Numbered from the stretch's first letter, positions 27,805 to 40,647 are shown. The stretch is 64,000 nt of DNA from JAHEFT01 sp963766195 (GCA_963766195.1 CAVXYY010000005.1:186001-250000), one strand, 5' to 3'. Translations and numbers: made by a program. Notes: generated by a model from the sequence alone, not told the origin.

Positions 27805-29846
27805 GAATCCTCGGCATTTTGATCCTGGCCTGCGCCATGACCCATGCGATCGCGGAAACTCCGCAGGATGAAATGATCTCCAGCGTTTCCTCGCCCGATG
27901 GAACCATCCGGTTTGGGCTGACCATTGATCCTTCTGGTTCGCCGCGTTACACCGTCAGCCGTGACACCGAAACCGTGGTGGATAACTCACGCCTCGGATT
28001 GAGGTTCGAAACCCAGGCAGCATTTGACCAGGGCTTCAGATTGGTCGGGACCTCGAAGGCCAGTCATGACGAGACCTGGGAGCAACCCTGGGGTGAGCGG
28101 CGCCTGGTGCGGGACCGGCACGAAGAACTGTTGCTTCAATTTGCCGACCCGGCTGGCCGCAGGCTCGATATCCGTGTGCGCGTGTTCGATGACGGGCTGG
28201 GATTCCGATACGAGGTTCCGGCTCAACCGGGTTTCGACCAGGTCAACATCGTCGATGAATTGACCGAGTTCAAGCTGCCTGAAGGTTCAACGGCCTGGTG
28301 GATTCCGGGTCGTCGTTACAATCGTTATGAATACCTTTACAACACGACCGGGCTCAGGGAAATAGAAACCGCGCATACTCCCATGACGGTCCGCACCCCG
28401 ATGGGAACACATCTCAGTATCCACGAGGCAGCGCTGGTCGACTACGCGGGCTTCGTTCTGGATCAGAGACGTGAAAATGTCTTTCAGACCAACCTGACGC
28501 CGTGGTCGGATGGCGTCCGTGTCAAGACCGCGGCGCCGTTCCAAACGCCCTGGCGGACTATCCAGGTCGCCGGACACGCCACCGGCCTGCTCAACTCCAG
28601 CCTGATCCTGAACCTGAATGAGCCCAACAAGCTGGGCGATGTTTCATGGGTCAAGCCCGGCAAATACGTGGGGATCTGGTGGGCCATGCATATCCGTGAC
28701 CGGACCTGGGGCAGCGGGCCCATCCACGGGGCGACCACTGCCGAAACCATTCGCTACATGGATTTCGCCGCCAAGCACGGCTTTGACGGTGTGCTGGTGG
28801 AAGGATGGAACGTCGGCTGGGACGGTGACTGGTTCAATAACGGCGATCTGTTCAGCTTCACCGAGCCCTATCCTGATTTTGACCTTGAGGCCATTTCCGG
28901 ACATGGAAAAAAACTGGGTGTCCGGCTGATTGGCCATCATGAGACCGCGGGAAGCGTTTCCCATTATGCGGACCAGATGGCGGACGCTTTCGAGCTTTAT
29001 GAATCGGCGGGCGTGAGCCAGGTGAAGACCGGTTATGTCGCGGATGGCGGCAATATAAAGCGCGTCGATGCGCAGGGTGTGGCGCATTACGAGTGGCATG
29101 ACGGCCAGTTCATGGCCGGGGAATACCTGCGCTCAGTCACCGAGGCCGCAAAGCGCAAGATCAGCATTAATACGCACGAACCGATCAAGGATACTGGCCT
29201 GCGCCGCACGTATCCCAACTGGTTATCGCGCGAAGGCGCCCGCGGGCAGGAGTTCAACGCCTGGGGTGTGCCGCCAAATCCACCCGAACACACCGTGATT
29301 CTTCCCTATACCCGTCTTTTGGCCGGCCCGATGGATTTTACACCGGGTATTTTTAACCTGACTTTCCAGGGGCCGGAGTCCAGTCAACGGGTACAGACCA
29401 CATTGGCCAAGCAGTTGGCGCTTTACGTAACCATTTACAGTCCCATACAGATGGCGGCGGACCTGCCGGAAAATTACGAGTCCCGGCCGGACGCGTTCCA
29501 GTTCATCAAGGATGTACCGACCGACTGGGAACAGAGCATCGCAGTGGCGGGAGAGGTGGGTGACTATGTGGCCTTTGCGCGGCAGGAACGTGGTGGCCGC
29601 GACTGGTACCTGGGGGCCATCACCGACGAAAATTCCAGGAATCTGGAAATCTCTCTGGACTTCCTGGGGCCTGGAATCCTTTACCAGGCTCAAATTTACC
29701 GCGATGGCCCGGAGGCGCACTGGGAGACCAATCCTTACCCGATCATCATCGAAGAGAAAATCCTGGTAAACGGCGATGTGATGGTATTGCCGTTAGCGCC
29801 GGGTGGGGGCGCAGCGGTCCGGTTCGTCCCGGGAGAGAGTAAATGA
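27801..29846 (+). CDS. GH97 alpha-glucosidase (SusB-like), exported
   Basis: A 681-residue glycoside hydrolase with a signal peptide ending THAIAE. It should release glucose from the non-reducing end of maltodextrins in the periplasm. GH97 features are an N-terminal beta-sandwich, then the barrel with Glu381 in HHETAG, Glu460 in NTHEPIKDTG and Glu484 in GARGQEFNAWG. These correspond to the two catalytic base Glu and the general acid of inverting SusB-type enzymes. It overlaps both neighbours by four bases (ATGA), so the amylase, GH97 and MFS genes are one translationally coupled unit. Confidence 0.92.
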   Translation: MRILGILILACAMTHAIAETPQDEMISSVSSPDGTIRFGLTIDPSGSPRYTVSRDTETVVDNSRLGLRFETQAAFDQGFRLVGTSKASHDETWEQPWGERRLVRDRHEELLLQFADPAGRRLDIRVRVFDDGLGFRYEVPAQPGFDQVNIVDELTEFKLPEGSTAWWIPGRRYNRYEYLYNTTGLREIETAHTPMTVRTPMGTHLSIHEAALVDYAGFVLDQRRENVFQTNLTPWSDGVRVKTAAPFQTPWRTIQVAGHATGLLNSSLILNLNEPNKLGDVSWVKPGKYVGIWWAMHIRDRTWGSGPIHGATTAETIRYMDFAAKHGFDGVLVEGWNVGWDGDWFNNGDLFSFTEPYPDFDLEAISGHGKKLGVRLIGHHETAGSVSHYADQMADAFELYESAGVSQVKTGYVADGGNIKRVDAQGVAHYEWHDGQFMAGEYLRSVTEAAKRKISINTHEPIKDTGLRRTYPNWLSREGARGQEFNAWGVPPNPPEHTVILPYTRLLAGPMDFTPGIFNLTFQGPESSQRVQTTLAKQLALYVTIYSPIQMAADLPENYESRPDAFQFIKDVPTDWEQSIAVAGEVGDYVAFARQERGGRDWYLGAITDENSRNLEISLDFLGPGILYQAQIYRDGPEAHWETNPYPIIIEEKILVNGDVMVLPLAPGGGAAVRFVPGESK

Positions 29847-31351
29847 AGCAAAAACCGCAGCTGAATTTTTGGCAAATCTGGAACATGTGTTTCGGGTTCC
29901 TTGGCATCCAGTTTGGCTTCGCTTTGCAAAACGCCAATGTCAGCCGTATTTTCCAGACCCTGGGCGCTGAAGTCGAAGATCTGCCGATTCTGTGGGTCGC
30001 GGCCCCGGTCACCGGCCTGATCATTCAGCCCATTATCGGGTATATGAGTGACCGCACCTGGAGCCGGCTCGGGCGCAGAAGGCCATTCTTCCTGTTCGGC
30101 GCCATCCTGGCTTCACTGGCCTTGTTCGTGATGCCGAACTCCCCGTACCTGTGGGTTGCAGCGGGCATGCTGTGGATCATGGACGCCAGCATCAATATTT
30201 CGATGGAGCCGTTCCGGGCTTTCGTCGGCGACAACCTGCCCAAAAATCAACGCACCCTGGGTTTTGCGATGCAGAGCTTCTTCATCGGAATTGGCGCCAT
30301 CGTTGCCTCCGCCTTGCCCTGGATGATGGCGAACTGGTTTGATGTCAGCAATGCCGCCGGCCCCGGGCAGATACCGGATACGGTGAAATGGTCTTTCTAC
30401 CTGGGCGCTGTGGTGTTCCTGCTGGCGGTATTGTGGACGGTATTTTCCAGCAAGGAGTATTCGCCCGAAGAAATCGCGGAATTCGAAACGGGCGACGAAC
30501 TGGCAAAGCGTTCAGCGCAGGGCAGCGGACGCTCCGCTTTTGCTTACCGCACAGGGGGGATCGTTTGGATAGTGGTGGGCGGCGCATTTTGCGCCTGGAT
30601 CCTTACCAGCGGCCTCGAAAAGCAGTTGTATATCCTCGCTCTCGGCCTGGTGGCATTCGGCCTGCTGCAGCTCGTGACCGGCTCTATGAAATCGGGCGGT
30701 CTGACGCAAAACGCCCTCTGCCATATCGTCGAAGACCTGTTCCGGATGCCGCGCGTGATGAAGCAGCTCGCCGTGGTCCAGTTTTTTTCCTGGTTTGCGC
30801 TTTTCGCCATGTGGATCTACAGCACCGCTGCGGTTACGGCTTTTCACTATGGCACCACGGACGTGACCAGCGAGGCGTATAACGAAGGCGCCAACTGGGT
30901 GGGCGTGCTGTTCGCTTCCTACAATGGCTTCGCCGCGCTGGCTGCTTTTGCTATTCCCTTTGTCGCAAAACACCTGGGTTGCCGCTGGGCCCACCTGGTC
31001 AACCTGTCGATCGGCGGGGTCGGACTGATCAGCTTCCTGTTTATTCGCGACCCGGCCTGGTTGATTGTTTCGATGATCGGTGTGGGGATCGCGTGGGCGT
31101 CAATTCTCTCTCTCCCCTATGCATTGTTGTCGGACGTTTTGCCGACCGCAAAAATGGGCATCTACATGGGAATCTTCAATTTCTTCATCGTCATTCCGCA
31201 GCTCATCGCAGCTTCCGTGTTAGGGCTGGTGCTGCGAGAGTTTTTCAATGCTCACGCCATCTATGGTTTGGTGATAGGTGGCGTCTTTATGATACTCGCC
31301 GGCTTTGCCACGCTCCTGGTGGACAAGGAAGCCGAGCCCGAGACAAGCTAA
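29843..31351 (+). CDS. MFS maltose/maltodextrin transporter (SLC45/MalT-like)
   Basis: A 502-residue inner-membrane carrier. The loop motif GYMSDRTWSRLGRRRPFFLFG and the start NFWQIWNMCFGFLGIQFGF are typical of the proteobacterial maltose MFS group. It belongs to the same family as the carrier at 19066, but its position between the GH97 enzyme and a second amylase suggests it carries their products. Its start overlaps the GH97 stop by four bases, and the next gene begins 13 bases later. Confidence 0.9.
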   Translation: MKQKPQLNFWQIWNMCFGFLGIQFGFALQNANVSRIFQTLGAEVEDLPILWVAAPVTGLIIQPIIGYMSDRTWSRLGRRRPFFLFGAILASLALFVMPNSPYLWVAAGMLWIMDASINISMEPFRAFVGDNLPKNQRTLGFAMQSFFIGIGAIVASALPWMMANWFDVSNAAGPGQIPDTVKWSFYLGAVVFLLAVLWTVFSSKEYSPEEIAEFETGDELAKRSAQGSGRSAFAYRTGGIVWIVVGGAFCAWILTSGLEKQLYILALGLVAFGLLQLVTGSMKSGGLTQNALCHIVEDLFRMPRVMKQLAVVQFFSWFALFAMWIYSTAAVTAFHYGTTDVTSEAYNEGANWVGVLFASYNGFAALAAFAIPFVAKHLGCRWAHLVNLSIGGVGLISFLFIRDPAWLIVSMIGVGIAWASILSLPYALLSDVLPTAKMGIYMGIFNFFIVIPQLIAASVLGLVLREFFNAHAIYGLVIGGVFMILAGFATLLVDKEAEPETS

Positions 31352-31364
31352 ACCGGAAAATCAC

Positions 31365-32756
31365 ATGAACTTCAAACATTTCATTTGCCTGTGCCTGGTA
31401 CTCGCCTCCGGGTCAGGAGCAGTAAACGCCAGTGGTGATTCAATGGATCAACGTTATCAACCCAAACCCTATGTCCAGATCACGCATCCGGAGTGGAGCC
31501 GTGACGCCGTCATTTACCAGGTTAATACGCGCCAGTTCACGCCGGAGGGCACGTTCGCCGCGGCTGAAAAGCAATTGCCGCGGCTGAAAGAGTTGGGCGT
31601 GGACATTCTCTGGCTGATGCCAGTGCAGGAAATCGGGCTGAAGAACCGCAAGGGGTCATTGGGAAGCCCTTATTCCATACGGGATTACTACAGTGTGAGT
31701 TCAGACTATGGCGATCTGGACAGCCTCAAGCAATTCATTACTGCGGCCCATGAGCAAGGTATGTACGTTATCCTGGACTGGGTTGCCAACCACACCGCCT
31801 GGGACAACCCGCTGGTCGAGCAGCACCCGGATTGGTACCAGCGCAACAGGAGGGGCGAATTCCATTCGCCGGCATGGACGGACTGGGCGGATGTCATCCA
31901 GCTTGATTACAGCAACCCGGGCCTGCGGCGCTACATGACAGAAGCCATGAAATGGTGGGTCAGCGAAGTGGGCATGGATGGTTTCCGCTGCGACGTGGCC
32001 GGCTTCGTGCCGGTTGATTTCTGGAACACCGTGCGTGCCGAGCTGGATGCCATTCGCCCGGTCTTCATGCTGGCCGAATGGGAAACCCGGGACCTGCACG
32101 CCAGGGCCTTCGACATGACCTACGCCTGGAGCTGGAATGACACGGTCCATAACATTGCGATGGGTAAAGCGGACGTGGGCTCGCTGGGGATTTACTACTA
32201 CACCAACGAGAACTCATGGCCCAGGGACGGGATGCGGATGCTGTTCGTCAGCAACCACGACAAGAACGCCTGGGAGGGAACCCAGTTCGAAGCCTTCGGG
32301 CCGGCGCTGGAAAACGCCATCGTGCTCTCGGTGGTCAGTGAGGGGGTGCCGCTCATTTACAACGGCCAGGAAGCCGGTAATCCCAGGCGCCTGTCGTTTT
32401 TTGACCGCGACCCGATCGAGTGGCGGGAACACCCGATTGGTGAACTGTACAAACGACTGATCGTGCTGAAGAAGGGAAACTCTGCCCTGTGGAACGGCCG
32501 CTGGGGTGCGTCGATGGAGCAGGTTACCAACAGCGCGCCCGGTAGTGTATTCAGTTTCGTTCGTGAGAACGATGAGGACAAGGTTTTTGCCGTTTTCAAT
32601 TTTTCCGGTAAACCGGTCACCGTATCGTTCAACGGCGTCCCCTATCATGGCGTGTACCGGGAGTTTTTCAGCGGCGCTCAGGCCACGCTGGATGAAAATA
32701 CACAGCTCGAATTGCTGCCCTGGAGCAACCGGGTTTACGTCAAAGAGAAGAATTAA
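31365..32756 (+). CDS. Exported alpha-amylase family (GH13) enzyme
   Basis: A 463-residue protein with a signal peptide (MNFKHFICLCLVLASGSGA). The GH13 regions are DWVANHT, GFRCDVAG (nucleophile Asp), LAEWE (acid Glu) and SNHDKN (Asp). It differs in subfamily from the chloride-type amylase upstream and is short, with a compact beta-sandwich C-terminus. It may act on short maltodextrins as a neopullulanase-like or maltogenic enzyme; subfamily assignment needs comparison. The ATG at 31365 is chosen because the signal peptide begins there; the frame opens earlier without a plausible start. Its stop overlaps the malQ start by one base. Confidence 0.9.
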   Translation: MNFKHFICLCLVLASGSGAVNASGDSMDQRYQPKPYVQITHPEWSRDAVIYQVNTRQFTPEGTFAAAEKQLPRLKELGVDILWLMPVQEIGLKNRKGSLGSPYSIRDYYSVSSDYGDLDSLKQFITAAHEQGMYVILDWVANHTAWDNPLVEQHPDWYQRNRRGEFHSPAWTDWADVIQLDYSNPGLRRYMTEAMKWWVSEVGMDGFRCDVAGFVPVDFWNTVRAELDAIRPVFMLAEWETRDLHARAFDMTYAWSWNDTVHNIAMGKADVGSLGIYYYTNENSWPRDGMRMLFVSNHDKNAWEGTQFEAFGPALENAIVLSVVSEGVPLIYNGQEAGNPRRLSFFDRDPIEWREHPIGELYKRLIVLKKGNSALWNGRWGASMEQVTNSAPGSVFSFVRENDEDKVFAVFNFSGKPVTVSFNGVPYHGVYREFFSGAQATLDENTQLELLPWSNRVYVKEKN

Positions 32757-34329
32757 TGAAAGCCGTCCGGAAAAATAACAAGAAGTCCTTCATTGTCCAA
32801 AAAGGGCGCCAGGCTGGAGTTGGCCTGCATATCAGCTCCCTTCCAGGCAGTCATGGAATCGGAGACATTGCTGATTCTTCCCTGGCTTTTCTCGACACGC
32901 TTGTCGAGACGGGACTCGGTGTGTGGCAATTTCTACCCACCGGTCCTACGGCCTATGGCGATTCTCCATATCAACCCCTGTCTGCTTTCGCCGGCAACGC
33001 GATGCTGCTCGGTCTGTCGCCGCTGGTCGAGCTCGGTTTGCTGGAGGCCGGAGACGTCGAACCGCTGAAGGAGCTTCCGCGGGACCGCGTGGATTTCGGG
33101 CGTTTGATTCCGGCCAAGCGCGCCTTGCTCAAAAAAGCGGCCCGGCAGTTCAGCAAGCGGCCATCCAATGGGCTCGTCGCCGATTACGAGGACTTTCTGC
33201 ACCAGCATGGAGAACACTGGCTGGACGACTATGCCCTGTTTCGTGTTCTGAAGACCCAGCATGGCGAACGGCCCTGGCCTGAGTGGGATAAAAGTTTTGT
33301 GCACCGCGAGCCCGCAGCGCTGGAGAAAATAAGACAGGAACAACAGCAGGCGCTGGATCGCACCCGATTCACCCAGTTCCTGTTCTGGAGACAATGGCAG
33401 GAATTACGGGCTGCGGCGACCCGGAAAGGCATCTGCCTTTTTGGCGACATGCCCATTTACATCGCGCTCGACAGTGCCGACGCCTGGTCACACCCTGAAA
33501 TGCTGTTGATCGACCGGGATGGCCGGCCGTCGCAGGTTGCGGGTGTGCCGCCGGATTATTTCAGTGAAGACGGGCAATTGTGGGGTAACCCCATTTACGA
33601 CTGGGACTACCATCAGCGGACCGGTTACCGCTGGTGGGTGGAACGAATGAAGCATGCGACCAGTCTGAACGACCTGGTGCGGATTGATCACTTTCGCGGA
33701 TTCGAGTCGTACTGGTCGGTGCCCTTTGGTTCTGAAACCGCCCGCACCGGTCAGTGGCTTCCCGGCCCGGGAGACCGCTTGTTCGAGGCCCTGGAGCAGG
33801 CGCTCGGTCGTTTGCCTATCGTTGCCGAAGACCTCGGGGTGATCACTCCGGAAGTCGACAAACTACGCAAGGATCACGGCATGCCCGGTATGGTCGTTTT
33901 GCAGTTTGAAGTGGGCGATCCGGAGTTTGACATCGACGCGGTCGGAAAAAACAGCGTGTGCTACACCGGCACGCATGATAATGACACAACCCTGGGCTGG
34001 TTTCTGGGCACCGGCGCAGACACGCGGACCAGGGAAGAGATTATCACCATGCAAAAACACGCACTCGAGCAAACCGGAGGCTCTCCCAACACGATTCACC
34101 TCGACATGATCCGCCTGGCGTTTTCGAGCAAGGCGGCACTGGCCGTGGCGCCCATGCAGGATTTTCTGGGCCTGGGTTCCGAAGCGAGGCTGAACATTCC
34201 CGGAACTACCCTGAACAACTGGCGTTGGCGCATGGAATCAGGGCAATTACACGCCGGTCTGATTGAGTCAGTACACAACATGGTTCAAGCGAGTTCACGA
34301 TCAAGCCGGAAGCTATTACAATCCGGCGC

Positions 34330-34333
<4 letters not shown>
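32756..34333 (+). CDS. malQ: 4-alpha-glucanotransferase (amylomaltase), GH77
   Basis: A 525-residue cytoplasmic enzyme that transfers glucan segments between maltodextrins and releases glucose. GH77 motifs: GVGLHISSLPGSHGIGD at the start, GDSPYQPLSAFAGN, VRIDHFRGFE with the nucleophile Asp, IVAEDLG with the acid Glu, and THDND with the third carboxylate. Its first codon overlaps the stop of the preceding amylase, and its end overlaps the debranching enzyme by four bases, so it is embedded in the glucan operon. Confidence 0.95.
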
Positions 34334-36404
<2,071 letters not shown>

Positions 36405-36406
36405 CC

Positions 36407-36423
36407 AAACCTTTCCCAGGTTT
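36407..36423. terminator. Weak hairpin between glgX and the convergent amidohydrolase
   Basis: Six-base arms AAACCT and AGGTTT with a 5-base loop sit in the 27-base gap between two convergent stops. The stem is short and lacks a good T-run, so a role as a bidirectional terminator is only possible. Confidence 0.25.
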
Positions 36424-36431
36424 AATTCGTG

Positions 36432-37200
36432 CTAACCAGGCTTTTTTCCAATGCGGTAAAAATCGATCGCATTTGAATATAAAACCCGCTCGGCTGCTTC
36501 TTCTCCGAGCGAATCGATAACCAGCTGAAAATCGCGGTCGGAATAGGGGCGCGCGGCTCGCGGGGAAGGCAGGTCGGTTCCAAACATCAATGCTCCGGGG
36601 TTGGCGGCGTACAGGTCATTGAGTGCTGTGCGCACGTCAAAATTCACCCGGCCGAAACCGGAAGCTTTGACCCTGATACCCCGTTCAGCCATTTCGATCA
36701 TCAGCGGCAGCCCTGCCGCAGACAGGCCCAGGTGGTCGACGCTGACTGCCGGCAGGTCGACCAGGGTGGCGAACAGGTCACCAAGGTCTTTGGCATCCGC
36801 GTACAGTTCCATGTGCCAGCCGACCGTCTCAAAAACCCTCCTGGCCATTGAATCGAGGTGTTTGACATCCTCCGAGCCGCCCCTTTTCAGGTTGAACCGG
36901 ATCCCGCGGACCCCGGCCTTGTTCAGTTCCAGCAAGTTCTTCATCGCTGACCGTGACCGGGAGCTGGGTAACGCCCACAAACCCGGGCCCGAGGCGTGAA
37001 AGGGCATCGACGATATAGTCCTGATCAAAAGCCTGGAACGAGCCGGAAACCACCGCGCCGCCACAGAGGTCGTAGCTGGCAAGCCTTTCGCGATAGTCAT
37101 TCAGGGTATAACGTTCGGGAAGGAAACCCTTGTTCGGAACCAGAGGGAATCGCGGATCAATGATGTGGAAGTGCGCGTCGAACAGTTTGAATTCGGCCAT
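36432..37200 (-). CDS. Amidohydrolase-2 family TIM-barrel hydrolase/decarboxylase (one frameshift)
   Basis: A metal-dependent hydrolase of ~255 residues. The N-terminus FDAHFHIIDPRFPLVPNKGF contains the HxH metal motif. DHLGLSAAG and FGTDLPSPR supply the later His and Asp ligands. This family includes lactonases and aromatic decarboxylases; the substrate is unknown. The two halves are in different frames. Removing one of two T (minus strand) at 36934-36935 gives SDEELLELNKAGVRGIRFN without a gap. The start at the ATG at 37200 is set by the family N-terminus. A strong terminator separates it from the permease upstream. Confidence 0.83.
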
Positions 37201-37280
37201 CGTAGTGTACGGGTGGCGGGCGGATCGCCGATATTCAAAATAGTACTGCAATATCGTGTGCCCGGAATTGATCCAGGTAC

Positions 37281-37324
37281 ACAAAAGTCTTTGCGGGATG
37301 CTTCGAGCCCGCAAAGACTTTTGT
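37281..37324. terminator. Long bidirectional hairpin terminator downstream of the ABC exporter
   Basis: A perfect 17-base inverted repeat (ACAAAAGTCTTTGCGGG and its complement) with a 10-base loop, rich in A on the left and T on the right. It follows the exporter operon's stop at 37339 by 15 bases on the minus strand. The arms supply a T-run in either direction. Confidence 0.8.
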
Positions 37325-37338
37325 CGGTCGACAGTTCG

Positions 37339-38561
37339 CTAAATACTTCGGGTTGCCATTGCCGGCGGTATGTTCGCTGCCCGGCGCGCCGGCAGCAAGA
37401 CCGCCAGTTGACCCAGGATCCACAGCGCCAGCCATGCCGAGCGGCAGGTACCAAAACGGTACCCGGCCGACTTCGTACTGCGTGTCCAGGAACCAGTTCA
37501 GTCCCAGGGTTCCGGCCAGCCCGATGGCCAGGCCCAAGGACGTGATCAGCCCGTTCTCCAGCATGAAATAGCGCACGATATCGAACCGGGTGGCGCCCAG
37601 TGCACGGCGCGTACCGATCTGTTTGCGACGCTGGGTGACGCTGAACCAGGCGAGTCCCGACGATACCGAGGCCGGTCACACCGGTCAGCACGATGATGAC
37701 CGCGGTCAGCAGCTTGACCATTGCGATGTCTCCGGCGTACGTGCGCTTTTTTTGCTCCTCGAAGCTGCGCACCCTGTCCACGATGCGGCTGCGGTTTTGC
37801 GAAAGGTACTCCTCCGCCGCGGCCATCACCTGGTCCCGCATGCCGGGTTCGGCCCGCACCACGTACATCATTTGACCTACCGAACATGGCCAGTGACGGC
37901 ATCAGGGCGCTGTTATTCACGTTTGAAGATGTGGGCCAGGCATTCTGCATGTGGCTCGTAGATGCCGATGATCTGGATCGGTTTCTCACCGTTGGGTTCG
38001 TCCCAGACGGTTTTACCCAGCGCGTCACCATCCGGAAACAGCTCATCGGCCAGCGCCTGGCTGACGATCAGGATGTCCGGGGTCGGAGATGTCATCCAGG
38101 CTCCTGACGGTTATTTCATCGGGGCGGAAGTTCCGGCCGGCGACCAGTTCCAGGTCAAAGGTTTCCAGGCCGTGTTCATCAACCATGAAATTGCCGAAGT
38201 TGATGGACTCGTTGGAAGGCAGTTCCGGATCGTTGTAGAGGCTATCACCCCAACCGCTGCCGCTGGCCGGAACCGAATTGGCCGGCGTGGCTGCAACCAC
38301 TCCCGGGATCGCTCGCAAGGCGTCCAGGTCATCCCGGTAAAGCTGGCGTTGATCGACCTTGGAGTCAAACAGCGTGGTGTAAAATAGCGCCGTGTTTGCC
38401 TCGTCCAGTCCGGAAGGCCGGGCGATGTCAGCGGCGCGATCCTGGATGATAAAGGCGGCATTGGTCACGATGGCCATGGTCAACGCGATTTGCAGCGCGA
38501 TCAGCATGGCCCCCAGTTTGTTGCGGGTCAATGCCCTGAAGATGGGTCCGATTTCATTCAT
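37339..38561 (-). CDS. MacB/FtsX-type ABC permease 2 (several frameshifts)
   Basis: A membrane component of a MacAB-like exporter, ~405 residues when repaired. It has an N-terminal helix (ALTRNKLGAMLIALQIALTM), a periplasmic MacB_PCD-like domain (LELVAGRNFRPDEI, ILIVSQALADELFP) and the FtsX helices (VKLLTAVIIVLTGVTGLGIV, MLENGLITSLGLAIGLAGTL, LALWILGQLAVLLPARRAAN). The coding signal passes through all frames with about five breaks, each consistent with one extra base. The true stop is a TAG at 37341-37339. It begins ten bases after the stop of permease 1. Two non-identical permeases suggest a heterodimer. Confidence 0.75.
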
Positions 38562-38571
38562 GATGAGATCC

Positions 38572-39902
38572 TCACTGGGTTTTCAGCAGGCCGGCCGGGG
38601 CCAGCTGAGCCACCCGCCACACCGGATAAAGGCCGGCCACGATGGCCGAAAGCGTGGCCAGCGCCGATGGCGGTGATCAGCATCACCGGGTCCAGGTGAA
38701 CGAGGTGCTGGTACCCCGGTACATGCTTTCCACGGCCTGCAGGCCGAGCCAGGCCAGGCCCGTGCCGGCCAAGGCCGCCCAGCACGCCGATCATGCCGAC
38801 TTCGACCAGGTTCTGGCTGAACACCGCACCCCGGCTGGCGCCCATGGCGCGGCGCAGCGCGACTTCCCCGCTCTTGCCGAGGAATTTGGCCAGCAGCAGG
38901 CCCACGGTATTGAGCACGCAAACCAGCAGGAACAGGAAACTCAGGCGCACCAGCACGCGATTGTCGTTCCCGACCACTTCGTTCACTTCCATCCACTCGC
39001 TGGACGTCGGAAATGAACGTGTTCAGCGGCCTCTCAAAGCGCCCGATTTCCTTTTGGTCGCGAACGTAATTGTCCAGGTAGTCCTTGTAGGCCGCGGCCT
39101 GTTCCGGCGTGTCGAGTTGCGCCCAGAACTGGGTCCATACGCATTCTGACTGCAGGAAGGCCTCCACGACCGGCAGGCTTTCATCGAACGCTTTCCAGCA
39201 GTTGGTGTTGCCGCTGGGCAACATCGGGCTCGTCAACCGCCAGCGTCATCGGAATGAAGATTTGCTCGGTGTCGTCGAAGGCGCGGCTAACTGCCGTCGG
39301 CATGGTAAAAACGCGGCGTCGGCTGCCAGTCGTCGATCACCCCGGTGATTTTGAAGAATTTGTCGTCCAGCTGGATGCTGCGGCCCACGCTGTTTTCCCC
39401 GTTGAACAGGCGGTCGTTCAGCTCGCGGCCGATGACGGCCACGCTGGCATGATCCCTGTCGTCACTGCTCCTGCCAGGGCTGGCCGTACAGAAACGGCAC
39501 GTCGAACATGGCAAAAAAGGTCTGGTAGGTTGCCCGGATGTCCTCGTCAAAAGGCGGTTCATCACTTTCCGGCACGACCACGGCATCGGTTGCGTACATG
39601 TGAGCCTGCATGGTCGCCGGGGTATCGGCGTTCATCAGGTTGGTGCCATCGCGGTAGGTCAGCTGCGGCTGCACGTCCTTGGCCGATTCAGTCGGCGGAT
39701 CGTTCGGGTCCCAGTTGTCGAGCTGCACGGCGTACAGGACATCGCTCTTGTGCGGAATCGGATCACCGGACATCAGGTAGTAGACGGTGAAGGTGGTCAT
39801 GAAAGCGCCGATGCCCAGCCCCAGCGCCAGCACCATCAACGCGGAGAGCACCGGTGTGCGCCGGACGCTGGCCAGCGCCAGCCGCAGGTAGTAGCTAAAC
39901 AC
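38572..39902 (-). CDS. MacB/FtsX-type ABC permease 1 (several frameshifts)
   Basis: The partner permease, ~440 residues if repaired. It starts MFSYYLRLALASVRRTPVLS with helix LSALMVLALGLGIGAFMTTF. A periplasmic domain follows (VAVIGRELNDRLFNGENSVG). The FtsX part (LSFLFLLVCVLNTVGLLLAK, GEVALRRAMGASRGAVFSQN) is followed by SAIVAGLYPVWRVAQLAPAG and a TGA at 38574-38572. Six or seven frame changes occur in 1.3 kb, nearly all of +1 type, including CCTTGGCC for CCTGGCC near 38770. Its start overlaps the ATPase stop by eight bases. Confidence 0.75.
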
Positions 39903-40617
39903 GGGCTGCTCCCCGCTCCGGCAGGAGCGTCACGTTCGGTGAATGCGGCGTCGCGGTATCTGTTGCGCGGCCGTCCAGGATATGGATGTTGCGGCTGGCA
40001 CGGCGCGCCAGGTCCGGGTCGTGTGTGACCATGACGATGGTGGTCCCGTCGGCGTTGATGGACTCCAGCAGTTTCATCACCACGTCGGCCATTTCGGAGT
40101 CGAGGTTACCGGTGGGTTCGTCGGCCAGCAGGAAACGGGGTTTGCCGGCCAGTGCGCGGGCGATGGCGACACGTTGCTGCTGGCCGCCGGACAATTGTGA
40201 AGGCAGGTAGTTCTGGCGCGAACCAAGGCCGACCAGGTCGAGCATGTCGCCAACGGCCCTGCGGCGTTCGACGCCGGACCAGCCACGATAGCGCAGCGGC
40301 ACGTCGACATTGTCGGCCAGGTTGAGATCAGGGATCAGGTTGAAGCTCTGAAAGATGAAGCCGATTTTCTCGTTGCGTATGCGCGACCGCTGCCGGTCGT
40401 TGAGCTTGCTGACGTCCTCGCCATCGAGCTGATAAACGCCGCTGCTGGGTGACTCCAGCAGCCCGGCGATGTTGAGAAAAGTCGTTTTTCCGGAACCGGA
40501 GGGGCCGGTCACGGCGATGAACTCGCCTTCCTCCACGTGCAGGTCGAGTTCACGCAGCGCGTGGGTTTCGACGAGTTCGGTCCGGTAGACCTTGCTGATA
40601 TTGTTCATTTTCAACAT
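39895..40617 (-). CDS. ABC transporter ATPase, MacB/LolD type
   Basis: A 240-residue nucleotide-binding subunit that powers the two FtsX-type permeases. Walker A is GPSGSGKTT, the Q-loop is IFQSFNLIP, the signature is LSGGQQQR, Walker B is FLLADEPTGNLD and the H-loop is VTHD. The DEPTGNLDS block is typical of the MacB/LolD class. The start has a strong ribosome site (GGAGGAA) seven bases upstream. Gene order (fusion protein, ATPase, permease, permease) is that of a mechanotransmission exporter. Unlike its neighbours the frame is intact. Confidence 0.93.
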   Translation of the reverse strand: MLKMNNISKVYRTELVETHALRELDLHVEEGEFIAVTGPSGSGKTTFLNIAGLLESPSSGVYQLDGEDVSKLNDRQRSRIRNEKIGFIFQSFNLIPDLNLADNVDVPLRYRGWSGVERRRAVGDMLDLVGLGSRQNYLPSQLSGGQQQRVAIARALAGKPRFLLADEPTGNLDSEMADVVMKLLESINADGTTIVMVTHDPDLARRASRNIHILDGRATDTATPHSPNVTLLPERGAARV

Positions 40618-40647
40618 GTGAAGATTCCTCCAGTTATTGTATGCTCT

